A DNA stretch of 64,000 nt, from NCBI GenBank assembly GCA_021234155.1, contig JAJEKV010000028.1, positions 432,001 through 496,000 of the forward strand. Direction: 5' to 3'. This DNA is from Isoetes taiwanensis. Lineage: Eukaryota; Streptophyta; Lycopodiopsida; Isoetales; Isoetaceae. The first letter of the stretch is position 1; every line of letters starts with the position of its first letter. A program made the position numbers and the translations under genes. Below are positions 12,386-22,380 of this stretch, one piece after another. Below the pieces are notes generated by a model. That model did no database searches, had not been told where the DNA came from, and saw nothing but the letters and a program-made list of their open reading frames with translations.

Positions 12386-12492
12386 AGATGGTTCGTTGCC
12401 TTTAATACTCGTCGCTGGTTCCTATTTCAAAGTGAATTTGCAAACAAGTTCACAGTACTCAAGTTTCTGTTTTGTAAAGGATTTATTTCAAC

Positions 12493-14048
12493 ATGTCTCA
12501 CTGCATGTCTGGCACCCAAGAATTTGAAAATTTGAATATAACTATTGGGAAGCAGACTATGGTTGTGCCTGCTAGGTCCACTGAACGTCTAATCCTTCCC
12601 CTCTCAAATTTGGACCATTTTGTTCCAGAAATGATATGTGCAGTGCATGTGTATCATGCTGATTATATTGGCAAAGACCTTGTCCAAGTTCTTCACAATT
12701 CTTTGGCTGAAGTTTTGGTAGAAAATTACCCTGTAGCTGGGAGGATTGTGGAGAATAAAGATAATAGCAAGCTGGAAATAGACTGTAACGCCGAAGGTGC
12801 GTTGTTTATAGAAGCATATGCTGATCATGATATCAAAGAACTGGGAGAATGGACCTCTGTGGTTGGAAAACCATATTGGACAAACATCATTCCAGAGCCT
12901 GAGTCCGGTCCTATTGGAGCTCCAATACTCTGTGTCCAGGTTTACAACATAATCTTTGCTGCTACTTGTTTTGCAAAACTTATTGTTTTAATAAAGTTCT
13001 AATATCACGGAGCAGAAATTGGTTCTACGTGATATGAGTCAAGAGATGTTTTAAAATGTGTATAGTTTTTTCAAATTAGCTTTGAACTCATGATGGTTAT
13101 TGGTTATTGGTACAGGTTACACAATTCAGAACAGGAGGTTTCGTATTAGGCATTGCAGGGAGCCACTTCATCATGGATGGCACTGGATGGGGACAATTTA
13201 TGGATTCTTGGGCAAAAGTATGCAGAGGCATCGACTCTCCACGCAAAGTGACATATGACAGAAGCTTTTTGTTGCCTAGATCACCTCCAATTGTCCAATT
13301 TCCTCACCTGGAATGCGCTTCTCTACCAGACATATCAAATCTATATGAGCTGGTTACCAAAAATGATTTCATATATGAGAGGTTTCCATTCACACGATCA
13401 GAAGTAAAAGAGCTTATGAAGACAGGAATGAGGGATGGAACTTTGTTATATAAATGCACTGGATTTGAAGCCCTAGCAGCTCATTTGTGGAGAACTAGGA
13501 CAAAGGCTTTAGGACTAAAACCAGCTCAGATGGTAAAGTTGCTCTTCTCAACAAATGGCAGGTCTCAAGTGTTGGGAAATAACTCTAATTTTGTAGGCAA
13601 TGTGGTACTGTATCCTGCAGTGTTGAGTAGAGTGGATCATTTGCTTGAAAAACCTCTGTCTTATGCTGTTAGGCTCATTCAAAAGGCCAAGAAGTCTGTA
13701 ACAAAGGAATACATAGAATCTGCCATAGATCATTTTGAAATCACTCGTGCTCCTCCAACATATGACATTACTACCTTCACTATAGCCACATGGACCTGGT
13801 TAGGCTTCACTGAAGGCACAGACTTTGGATGGGGTGCTCCAGTATATGTTGGGCCACATAAGCCCCTCCCTGTTAGTAAAGAATTTGGTTCAATCTTGTT
13901 AACAACTCAGGCCAGTCAAGTTGATGACCAAGTCCATCACGTTCTCCTAGGTCTTCCTTCTCCTGCAATGCAAACCTTCAAGCAGTTCATTTATTGCCTC
14001 TCAGGGAAATATTACTCTAACGGATACTTATTCCGTTCTGCCTTGTAA
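12493..14048 (+). CDS. BAHD-family acyltransferase (hydroxycinnamoyl-CoA transferase type), two exons
   Basis: The enzyme moves an acyl group from acyl-CoA to a hydroxyl or amine; the family makes phenolic esters and amides, suberin and cutin aromatics. Exon 1 is 12493-12939 and exon 2 is 13116-14048, joined in phase 0 (CAG before GTTTAC; TACAG before GTTACA), giving about 459 residues, normal for the family. The N-terminus has the typical VPARSTERLILPLSNLD block. The catalytic HxxxD is SHFIMDGTGWG at the start of exon 2, and the structural DFGWG motif is present near residue 390. The intron position before the HxxxD block is common in HCT-like genes. A TATA box lies at 12378. The frame is intact and probably functional. 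Closest resemblance appears to be to HCT or omega-hydroxyacid/fatty alcohol feruloyl transferases, but the acceptor cannot be deduced. Confidence 0.93.
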
Positions 14049-15234
14049 GATAAGAAAAGTCCCTCCCTACTCTTGTTTATGGTTCATCGTCTGTTTTTTT
14101 TTTTTTAATTCATGTAAATGATGTACAAAGCTATAGAAACATACTTTTACCTTGAAGTGTTAACTATATTATTCTCCCAAAAACTCTTTAATCCCTTTGA
14201 GTTTTACTTTCCTGTATTTCATGCTTTAAAAGGGGGTAGTTGGTTGAGAAATATCCTACTAGATGTTGCCAATGTGGGCCCCACCATGGTGGGGTGGTAA
14301 CACCAATCGTTGTTGTTTAATGTTCGTAACAAGAAACCCACAAATAACTTGAGCCACAATTGACCCACCTACCCTTGGCCATCTGTAAAAGCAGTGGTAT
14401 ATGATTATTGCAGGGGTATAAGAACAACTGGTTATGTGGATGAACAGAATTTTAAAATAAATTTGGGCTACAACGTTATGATATTATGATAGAGAAGCAT
14501 AATAGCAATCTTGTCAAAGAGAAATGTGGGAATGCATAATAACAATTTTGCCAGATCAAATCGGCAATACAAGGAATAAGCTTTGGGTTCATCATCCTTC
14601 CTTGCGCACAGAGGCCTTTTGAATACAAGGAATAAGCTTTGGGTTCCTCACCCTTCCTTGCACAGAGGCCTTTTGTAATGTCGACTTATAGATGCCTAAA
14701 GGCTACTGGTATCATTTATCGTGAACTCCAAATGGAAAATGCAAGTCATAGAAATAGAACTTAAGAACATGTGAAGGGGAGGTTGCATCCGAAATTCATC
14801 CCTCTAAGAGCGTGCTCCCTTCTTTTGCCAAGTGGTTGAATAGGGCCCTATAGGTGAATACAAAAGTTACAAGGTACAAACATGTTGTGAAGCCCATTAT
14901 CCCCGGCATGCAAAGTTAGTGATTGAAATATTGGAACATCGCCTAGTACAATGTGCCTGCAACTAGTATGGAAGTGGAGCCAAGAAAGATTTGGTAGTAC
15001 ACTGGGGATCAATTGGTTCCTCCTAGACATCGATATAGTGGATGGACTGCAGGCCTTAAACAGTTGTCATGTGATTATCAAATCGCAGCAACCTCCACCC
15101 TTGGATCAGCATCTTGGCAGTGGAGGTTATTTGCCATAACCCATTGCTCAGCACAGATTATCAATTTCAGGGATGAGATTGGGAAGATTATCAAATCAAT
15201 GGTGATAATCACCTCCAGCAGCTGTTTAAGAAGG
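14049..15234. other. Intergenic region with a tandem duplication
   Basis: No gene seen. A unit of about 55 bp starting near 14566 (ATACAAGGAATAAGCTTTGG) is duplicated to about 14676 with small differences. Confidence 0.5.
14566..14676. repeat. Imperfect tandem duplication, about 55-bp units
   Basis: Both copies start ATACAAGGAATAAGCTTTGG and end ACAGAGGCCTTTTG; the second lacks two bases in the CTTGCGCACA block. Confidence 0.85.
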
Positions 15235-15331
15235 GGTTAACCACCTCTGCGAGACTGTTACAGCCAGTAAATGGGCTCCAGAGGGGCGAGCCCATTTACA
15301 GGCTGTAACAGCCAAGCAGGGGTGGTTAACC
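15235..15331. repeat. Long imperfect inverted repeat (hairpin)
   Basis: The outer arms GGTTAACCACC (15235-15245) and GGTGGTTAACC (15321-15331) are perfect complements. The inner arms 15257-15278 and 15288-15309 (GTTACAGCCAGTAAATGGGC and its complement) pair over 21 of 22 positions around a 9-base loop. The middle of the stem is only partly paired. It could be a small foldback transposon or an RNA hairpin locus. Confidence 0.8.
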
Positions 15332-16300
15332 CGGGCCGTCAATCAAGAACATCAAGCATGGATTACGGAGTTCCATTCCTGCACCTAGCCTGGTTTATCA
15401 TCCCCTAGCCTGGTTTATATTTCTTTTGATGTATGATGTATTCATTCTGATGTATTTTGTTATGGTTATCCCACCCTTCGAGGTGGTTACTTATGTTTAT
15501 GTCATGTTATGTGCTTATGCTTATGCATTTTCGTAGCTAAGATGGTCCCGATGGAGACGGGATGAATGATACGTCTATTCTTCCCACGTCAGATAGAGGA
15601 CCTCACATTGTCGAGTTATGCTGACATGAGGGAATCTCCTATTTTTATATGATCGAGGCATCGTATACGAGTAGGGGACGTCACAATTGGGGAAGAGAGA
15701 GTTGGAAATTACAAATTTTGAAAGTTTGTTTCTTTTGGGGGTCAGATTTGAAGGAATTATCTGGATGCAGCACTTTTAAAATAAAGTACAACATAAGAAG
15801 AGTGTATATCCAATAACATCAACAAAGCATTTGGTCAAGGACTAATCTTGCAACACAGCCCCATGAGTGTCCGGACTTCTCGATTGAAGTGGTTTTGGGT
15901 ATACGATCAAGTGGAAAAAAGGGGGCTCTATATCACATTGCAAGGGAGCCGCAGAATGTAGAGCTCTTCCTATACTGTTTGCCAGATTTATTGATCCACA
16001 TTGAGATGCAGAATTGTTTTCCAATTCTCTTAATGAGCTATACCAGTATATTGAGAACTACATATGAGATAATGCATTCACAACATTTTATTAATCATTA
16101 ATAGATAAATTTGATGCATTGATTTACTACATTTAGTTAAAAAGGTAATTCTCAAAACTATATAATTGCAATGAAAACACAAAAGAATGCATGCTCAATA
16201 AAGCATTTGGCCAAGACCAATTATTCAATTTTTTTATTATAATGGGTTTTCCTTTATGACATACTTATATGATAGTAAGATGTGGATGTGTATAGAGAGG
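15332..16300. other. Intergenic region, no gene recognised
   Basis: No supported gene. The last hundred bases, read on the minus strand, are the 3' untranslated region of the STIG1-like gene at 16301-16567 and match the 3' flank of its partner. Confidence 0.5.
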
Positions 16301-16567
16301 CTAGTGATGAACACATTGGTAGTTTACACATTTTTGCCAGCTCCGGCAATGGTTGCCACAGTAGCCACAATTCCCTCTGCTAATCTTCAGATTATAACAC
16401 TTTCCGGCACAGCAGGTGAAGCCATCAGGACAAGGGTACTTCCAATTACAACGTTGCTCATTCAGCTCTCTACCAACATGAACTTCAGTCTCGGCTTCAG
16501 CAGCCTGCACGACCTGTTGGGCAATCACAATGAGAAGAAGCACAACGAATACAATTTTGCGATCCAT
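16301..16567 (-). CDS. STIG1-like secreted cysteine-rich peptide, copy A
   Basis: An 88-residue protein starting at the ATG at 16567 (MDRKIVFVV). A longer in-frame reading exists, but this start matches the partner gene and directly precedes a hydrophobic signal peptide of about 20 residues ending near VQAAEA. The mature part has ten cysteines in the order C, C, CC, C, C, C, C, C, C, with GFTCCAGKCYNL and NCGYCGNHC blocks typical of the STIG1 family. These are small apoplastic peptides known from stigma exudate and pollen tube or lipid-binding signalling. A TATA box lies at 16651-16657 on the minus strand. It is single-exon and intact. The gene is an inverted copy of 17335-17601, with 10 differences in 88 residues. 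Confidence 0.85.
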   Translation of the reverse strand: MDRKIVFVVLLLIVIAQQVVQAAEAETEVHVGRELNEQRCNWKYPCPDGFTCCAGKCYNLKISRGNCGYCGNHCRSWQKCVNYQCVHH

Positions 16568-16650
16568 GGGGAAGATGGAGATGAAAATGAATGAAAGGAA
16601 ATGATTAGAATGAAGAAGAGAAAGATGAGGGTCCAAACAATTGAAGATCT

Positions 16651-16657
16651 ATTTATA
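16651..16657 (-). promoter_or_regulatory. TATA box of STIG1-like copy A
   Basis: Minus-strand TATAAAT follows GTCAAATGTGAA, closely like the element before copy B, about 84 bases upstream of the ATG. Confidence 0.65.
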
Positions 16658-17248
16658 TTCACATTTGACCACCAACGTGCTCAGACATGTCTGGCTGATT
16701 CTAACCTATCTGGCTGCCACGTTTCATATCTACGCAAGGGAAAAAAAAGGGTAAACTTACGAGATGGAGACTCACTTTATGTAGGATATTTTATGTGGAT
16801 TCTGGCATTAGAACTCCCCAGATGATTCGATCATCAGACGAGACACGTTGAACAAATTTTTTTGGAGGCTATCTGTCTATTAGACTAACAGAAGGCCTGG
16901 ACTGAACACTCATAATTTCCAGGAAAATCCACCTCGTATGTTATTATTGAAAGTACAAACCTGATCTTGGCTAAACGCAAATTCAACTCAGAACAATGGT
17001 GTCGGAAATGTCAAATAAGCTAGATTTTAGTATTACATCCGTCGTGAAGAAACCATAACCCTGAGTCTTCAATCGCAGAGGCAGCCTCCAAAGGTTTGTT
17101 GCTGGGAAGTTCTGATGCCAGAATCTACACAAACTATCCAGAGAAGCATCTAGCCAGAAAATATGCTAACTTAGTTAGTCTCCATCTCAGCCAGGATAAG
17201 CTTAGACTATGTCAGAGTAGAGCACGTTGGTTGCCAAATGTGAGTGAC

Positions 17249-17255
17249 TATAAAT
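17249..17255 (+). promoter_or_regulatory. TATA box of STIG1-like copy B
   Basis: TATAAAT follows CCAAATGTGAGTGAC, 80 bases before the ATG at 17335. The surrounding sequence matches the mirror-image promoter of copy A. Confidence 0.65.
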
Positions 17256-17334
17256 GGACCTTGATTTTGTTTCAAAACTCATCCTTCTCACCTTCATTCA
17301 AATTTCCTCATTTCAATCACTTTAATTTTTTGCC

Positions 17335-17601
17335 ATGGATCGCAAAATCGCATTCTCCATGCTTCTCCTCCTTGTCATTGCCCAACAGGTAGTGCAGGCT
17401 GCTGAAGCCGAGAATGAAGCTCATGTTGGTAGGGAGCTGAATGAGCAGCGTTGTAACTGGAAGTACCCTTGTCCATCTGGCTTCACCTGCTGTTCTGGAA
17501 AGTGTTATAATCTCAAGATTAGCAGAGGGAATTGTGGCTACTGCGGCCACCATTGCCTCAGCTGGCAAAAATGTGTAAACTACCAATGTGTTCATCACTA
17601 G
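17335..17601 (+). CDS. STIG1-like secreted cysteine-rich peptide, copy B
   Basis: An 88-residue single-exon protein beginning MDRKIAFSML, with a signal peptide of about 20 residues and a mature domain of ten cysteines (GFTCCSGKCYNL, NCGYCGHHC, QKCVNYQC). It is the divergent partner of copy A at 16301-16567, 89% identical by eye. All ten cysteines are kept, while changes cluster in the signal peptide and at a few exposed positions. The 3' untranslated sequence is also shared with the partner for roughly 100 bases, so the duplicated block includes promoter, gene and 3' end. Likely an apoplastic signalling or defence peptide; the exact role cannot be told from sequence. Confidence 0.87.
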   Translation: MDRKIAFSMLLLLVIAQQVVQAAEAENEAHVGRELNEQRCNWKYPCPSGFTCCSGKCYNLKISRGNCGYCGHHCLSWQKCVNYQCVHH

Positions 17602-18219
17602 CCTCTCTATCCACATCCACATCTTCCTATCATAAGTATGTCATAAAGAAAAAACCATTATAATAAAAAAGTTTGAATAATTGGTCCTCGACCAAATGCT
17701 TTGTCTATGCTCTTCTCTTTTGTGGATTTCTTCAAATAAATGTAGTCAGTAGATGTGGTTTTAATGATCAAGGTATCCAATAGTTTATATCTTGCTTACA
17801 CGCCTGAATGAGGGTATCCAAAACCCCCTTTTAAAAATAACATAACGCAATGGTCAACACATACTGGTTTGGTCTGAATTGGAGCTCTATGATGCTATTA
17901 TTCATGATGAACAGCCTTCACGTATTGCTGTTTTGTATTTGCCTTCAGATTACGGTGGACGAAGCTAAGAGTCTTTCCATACTTTGTTGTTTCACCAGTC
18001 TTCGTGTTCTCTTAGATGATATAGATTTTTCTTTTGTATTATGTTCTAACATAATAAACATGCTGTAATTCTGAGATTTTGTTGATACTGGTTTCAGCAT
18101 GTGATATACTGTTTGCCGATCTGTGTTTGCTCAAGCAAGGTCATATCTGCCTGAAATCGCATGTTGTTTATTATGGCTCTGCACAGTCCAGCCATCCCAG
18201 GAGCTCATTCAATTAGGCT
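17602..18219. other. 3' flank of STIG1-like gene and intergenic DNA
   Basis: 17602 to about 17710 mirrors the 3' flank of copy A. The remainder shows no supported gene. Confidence 0.5.
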
Positions 18220-19344
18220 AGACCTCCATCAGTTAGGCCATCATGCCTACATCCAGAAGGTATGCTACCAACCATGTTAGCAGTTGGTGTAACACCTTCA
18301 AAATACAATTTCTGATATTGTCAAGACATTTGTGGCACATCCATGCTGAGCATGCAGAAGGAGAAACAACCAATGTCCATGATACAAGATTGCGAGAAGG
18401 CATCTGCTCAGATAATTGGAGAGCCTCCTTGAGCTTACCTTGCAATCATGGCATTCGTGAAACTACATCGTGCAAAGGAATTTGTTCAAAAACTTGGCTA
18501 GCCTCCTCTAATAGACCTTGCTGAGCATAAGTTGTTATCGTGGCAATCCTACAGAAGCCATTGCAGTGCAACTCGCCAAATTTGGTTGAAGTTTGCGCCA
18601 ACTGCAACTGTCCATGAAGAAGACATGAGGTAATCAAGTTTGTCCATGGCACATCGCCTCTATAAGGCATTCTGTTAAATAAAGAAAGAGCCTGTCCTTG
18701 ATGTTTATTTGCATCCGTGGGAATCGTCATGTTCCATGATAGTGTCTTTTAGAAATGTGCTCAAAAGTATTAAATGCCTCTGATAGTAGCCTGCAAGTAT
18801 GAAATTCCAACTAACTACATTCTTATCTGGCATTTCTCCAACAATTGAATGGCCTCCTTCAGTTTACCTTTTTTGACATATGCAGAAATCATAAAATTTA
18901 ATAAAAACTGATTATGATGAGGCATCTGTTTAAAAATAGCAATCCTTGATGTATCCTTGGCAAACACAAGCTGAAAGCATGGTTATCCATGAAACCATGC
19001 TTCGTTAAGGCATTTCTATAAAGAGGTCTAGGGCTTCACTAAAATATCCATTTTCAATAAAACCTGAGAGCATAGCTGTCCAGGAAACAACATCTCGCTT
19101 TGGCATCTGCTCAAAATAATTTAGAGCTTGTCTGAGCCAATCATGTTTAGCATATCCTGTTACTAAAGAGACTAGATTTTGCTGGGGCATACGTTCAAGA
19201 AATTCTACAGCATTTTCAAGCTGAGCATGATTTGCAAAGGCCTTGATCATGGCATCCATAGAGCTGCATCTGGTTAAGGAATTATATAAAAAAGATGCAT
19301 AGCCTCGTCAAAATAACCTTGCTGCAATGATGCCAAAATTATGG
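18220..19344 (-). pseudogene. PPR protein pseudogene, 3' part
   Basis: Minus-strand pieces in several frames read as consecutive P/L/S pentatricopeptide repeats. From 19340 downward: ILASLQQGYFDEAMHLF, then after a one-base slip in a T run near 19291, DAMIKAFANHAQLENAVEFL, MPKRDVVSWTAMLSGFIENG, then 18730-18446 (LITSCLLHGQLQLAQ, ITTYAQQGLLEEASQVFEQI) and 18445-18233 (KEALQLSEQMPSRNLVSW). PPR proteins bind organelle RNA. Reading at 19340 continues exactly into the 5' fragment at 32506-32690, so the 13-kb retrotransposon sits inside this gene. Additional frameshifts mean that it is dead; whether these came before the insertion is unknown. Confidence 0.85.
19340..19344. repeat. Target-site duplication TATGG, left copy
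   Basis: TATGG directly before the 5' LTR equals 32506-32510 directly after the 3' LTR. Five bases is normal for Ty3/gypsy integrase. Confidence 0.93.
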
Positions 19345-20992
19345 TGTGACGGTCCAAGGGAATATACGCCATAAATACGTATATTCCTGGATCCGTCACC
19401 ATACAAGTCTATCCTTATAGCCTTGTATACCATAGATTGTGGCACTAGGGGGCATGGCTAAGTTATTCTCATAACTTAGCCAACCATAGGTTAAGCCATT
19501 ATCCACGTGGCCTTAACCTATTGGGGCACCGCCACACAGGACTCACCCGATTGGTGCCACGTGGCATCCTAGGTGGACCTAACTTATATAGGCATAAACC
19601 CTAACCCTAGACCTCTTTCCAGCCCTAGCACCCAGAGACTCACCTACTTGTTCGAAACCCCGCTCAACATCGCTCGCTAGGGCATAGGCTGGTGCGGCCC
19701 CCGCCAGGTAGACCCGTTCTTGGAGTAGGAACAGCAGCTTGTGAGTCGAAGACCATGGAGGCGCCCGGATCTGGAGGGAGAGCATCAGGAGCAGGTATGT
19801 AGGATAGTAGTTGTGATAGCTCATCTGGGATTAGCATTCCAAGATGTGCTAGTATTTTGTATCTAGAGTAGAGCCATCCTAGAACCCATATTCAACATCT
19901 TGAACCCTAATCAAGGAACCCTAACTATTAGTTAGTTGTATGATTAGGTTAAGATGTTCTTCTTACGATTATTCTCATGATGTGATGATTATGTGATGTT
20001 GGTTGATCATGTTTGCTCCTCTTGTATTGGGAAGGGGGGTAGAGACCTAGGGCCATATGTAGTATGTTCCTAGAGTAGATCCCTTTAGTTCCTATTAGTT
20101 GCGGCTTTGTGCATAGGAGCCCACCAGGCTATTGAGGCTATGATATGACTCAAACACCAGATAACGGGCTAGAGGGAAAGTGGAGGGAGGATCCCCGCCG
20201 AGTGGGGGGGCGGGGGATCCCATAGTGGGCTAGGCTTATGGTCGGTCACTTGCGTGTGGGCCGAGCATGGGTCCGACACCTCCCGGGCAATGGTGTTGCC
20301 CCGCCTCCTGAGCTGCAAGTGTTGGCTTGGCTCTCGCTTTTTGGGGGTTCATGGGGCATTTAATCGTAGGTGTCGCCACGATTCTCTAGCCGCCCACGGC
20401 ACCTCTAGACCCAGGAAGGGGAGATGCAACCCTTCCCCGCCTCATCGGACTGTGGAGATGCAACCTGGAGTAGTCCCGATGGGTGATGCCATGGGATTGC
20501 GATCCGGAAGGCTAGAGTCCCGTCCGAGCCTCGATCTAGCCCATCCAAAGTATGTATGCGTGAGGGGCGGATGGAGTGGTCAACCCTAGCCATTGTTCTA
20601 TGCCAGCCCCCGCCATTGCCATGACTCCGGGCCCGCTTCTATCTTGAGGCCTAGCCGGGTCGGGCCACCCTCCTACGAAGTCCGAGCCGGGGTAGGAGCT
20701 CTCTTGTTTTATGGTTTGTGATTATCATCTTTGCATTGGTTTATGTGCGATGCACTACCCTCCGAGGTAGTATTTGTATATGTTTTATGCTAGTTCTGAC
20801 GTGTTATCGCTTCCGCTGTTATAGGAGCCCATAGGGGAAGGGCCGCGAAGACACCTTCACAGTTCCTCTCCCCCGCACTAAGAGTCACCTCGAGAGTGGG
20901 GGTAGACGAAGGGCCCATGCGGTTTGTTGAGCCGGATGGGGATTTCTGCCGGTATACCGCTTGGCCGTGATGTTTGAAGGTGGAGCGTCACA
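19345..20992 (+). repeat. 5' LTR of the chromovirus
   Basis: It begins TGTGACGGTCCAAGG and ends GGAGCGTCACA directly before the primer site, and matches 30867-32505 along its length. It contains a TATA box and telobox near 19584-19609. Confidence 0.96.
19584..19609 (+). promoter_or_regulatory. LTR core promoter: TATA box and telobox
   Basis: TTATATA at 19584-19590 is followed six bases later by AAACCCTAACCCTA, a double plant telobox, in the expected initiation zone. The same block occurs in the 3' LTR at 31106-31132. Confidence 0.6.
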
Positions 20993-20993
20993 A

Positions 20994-21005
20994 TGGTATC
21001 AGAGC
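20994..21005 (+). other. Primer-binding site, initiator tRNA-Met
   Basis: TGGTATCAGAGC starts one base after the 5' LTR. It is complementary to the 3' end of plant initiator tRNA-Met, the standard primer of these elements. Confidence 0.95.
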
Positions 21006-21566
21006 AATGTTCTTGGTTGACCAAGAACTAGCACTGACCATAACCATGAAGTAGTCTAACAGGCCTATAGGGGTGTGAAATAAACATTTCCACCATCGAA
21101 CCGCGAAAATGGGGGAAAAATTTTCTCCTAGGTAGTGGGTCAGGACTTAGGTTAAATGTTAGATGAAGGTCTGAGCGAGTCAAACGCACCTTCTAGTAAA
21201 TTTGGAGTGAAAATCATGCATCTGCATCAAATTTCACCTAAAATGGGTCGAAGAATCATGCCAATCGGAGACCCAGGTGAAAAATGGCGCAAATTCATTG
21301 ATTGCACTTCGAACCATTAGAAAAAAATTCGAAATTCAAGTATAATATCAATTAATATAAGTTTAATATATTTTAATAATTAAATAACTATTAAATAGGG
21401 TGTAATTAGTAAGGGGGGCTAATAAATAGGGGTAATTATGGTAGGAGAATATTCCCAGGGACCCTTCCTTTTAAATATCCCTGACACCTCATTTTTCCCT
21501 CCAAACTTTCCTCCACCTTCTCTCTCTTGACCAGCCTATCCCCGCCCGTTTTCTAGACCGTTAAGT
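21006..21566. other. Chromovirus leader before the H3-like gene
   Basis: AT-rich leader without an open frame. A TATA-like TTAAATA at 21471-21477 followed by a pyrimidine-rich stretch (CATTTTTCCCTCC) could serve as a local promoter for the H3-like gene. The same arrangement precedes the next frame at 23316. Confidence 0.45.
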
Positions 21567-21809
21567 ATGGCAAGAACCAAACAAACCTACAGGAAGCCAG
21601 GACAGCGCCCCACACTTTCGATGGCGAACCTAGCAGCGGGACGCCATGTGAAGAAGATCCCGGAGCACCTCCGACCCAAGAAGGGGGAAGAGGAGCTTCC
21701 CCCTACCAGCAGCAGCAGCGACGGCACCTATCACGATGCCGAGAGCAGCCCCTCGTCGGCAGGAACACAAAGAACCGACGAATCTCGCCACTTCGGGGCC
21801 ACGCATTAA
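21567..21809 (+). CDS. Open frame of the H3-like N-terminal tail
   Basis: An uninterrupted 80-codon frame from ATG to TAA. The first 36 residues are the H3-like tail; the remainder (PTSSSSDGTYHDAESSPSS) is Ser-rich. The true linker probably continues in the +1 frame, which from about 21736 to 22245 is open and highly charged. Confidence 0.75.
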   Translation: MARTKQTYRKPGQRPTLSMANLAAGRHVKKIPEHLRPKKGEEELPPTSSSSDGTYHDAESSPSSAGTQRTDESRHFGATH

Positions 21810-22380
21810 CCGGGTGGAAGAGCAGGAGGAAGAGCGTGTCCAAAGAATGTGTGGACGGCTGGCCTTGGGGCCAAGGAAGAAGGGCAAGGAGAAGGTTGCG
21901 GAGTGGCCAGAAGAGAGGGCCGCAAGGAGGAAGAGGGAGCGCGAGGAGGAGCTGCGGCGGCAGGAGCAGAGGACGAAGAGAAGAAACGACGGTCCCCGCC
22001 GAACCGTCGTGATAGAGGAGCCTCCCCGGCGCGAGGAGGAGCACGTGGAAGAAGAAGAGCAGGAGGAAGAAGATGAACAGGGGGAAGGGGCGGACCCAAG
22101 ACCACCTTACCCAGTGTGGCCCAAGCCACCTAAGGTGGTAAAGAAGCAGAAGGCGGGCGAGCGGGCCTTCGCCTTGAAGGAGGACTGCCTCTACGGCGGG
22201 CGCCAAGGCATACCAAGAATACCTTCGTCGGTGGACGAGGTATAATGATTGGTACTGCCGGCAAAACGTCCAGCGCACCGTGGAGGGAGGCCGGCCGCCA
22301 AAGAACCAGCCCAAGCCGCCGCCGCCACAGCCCGAGAAGCCGAAGAAGGTCCACCATGGACCTAACTCCAGACACTACCC

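Noticed and set aside
21703-22314. A 203-codon minus-strand frame opposite the H3-like gene
   Set aside because: It is a shadow of the GC-rich plus-strand linker; Leu/Arg/Pro-rich with no motif.
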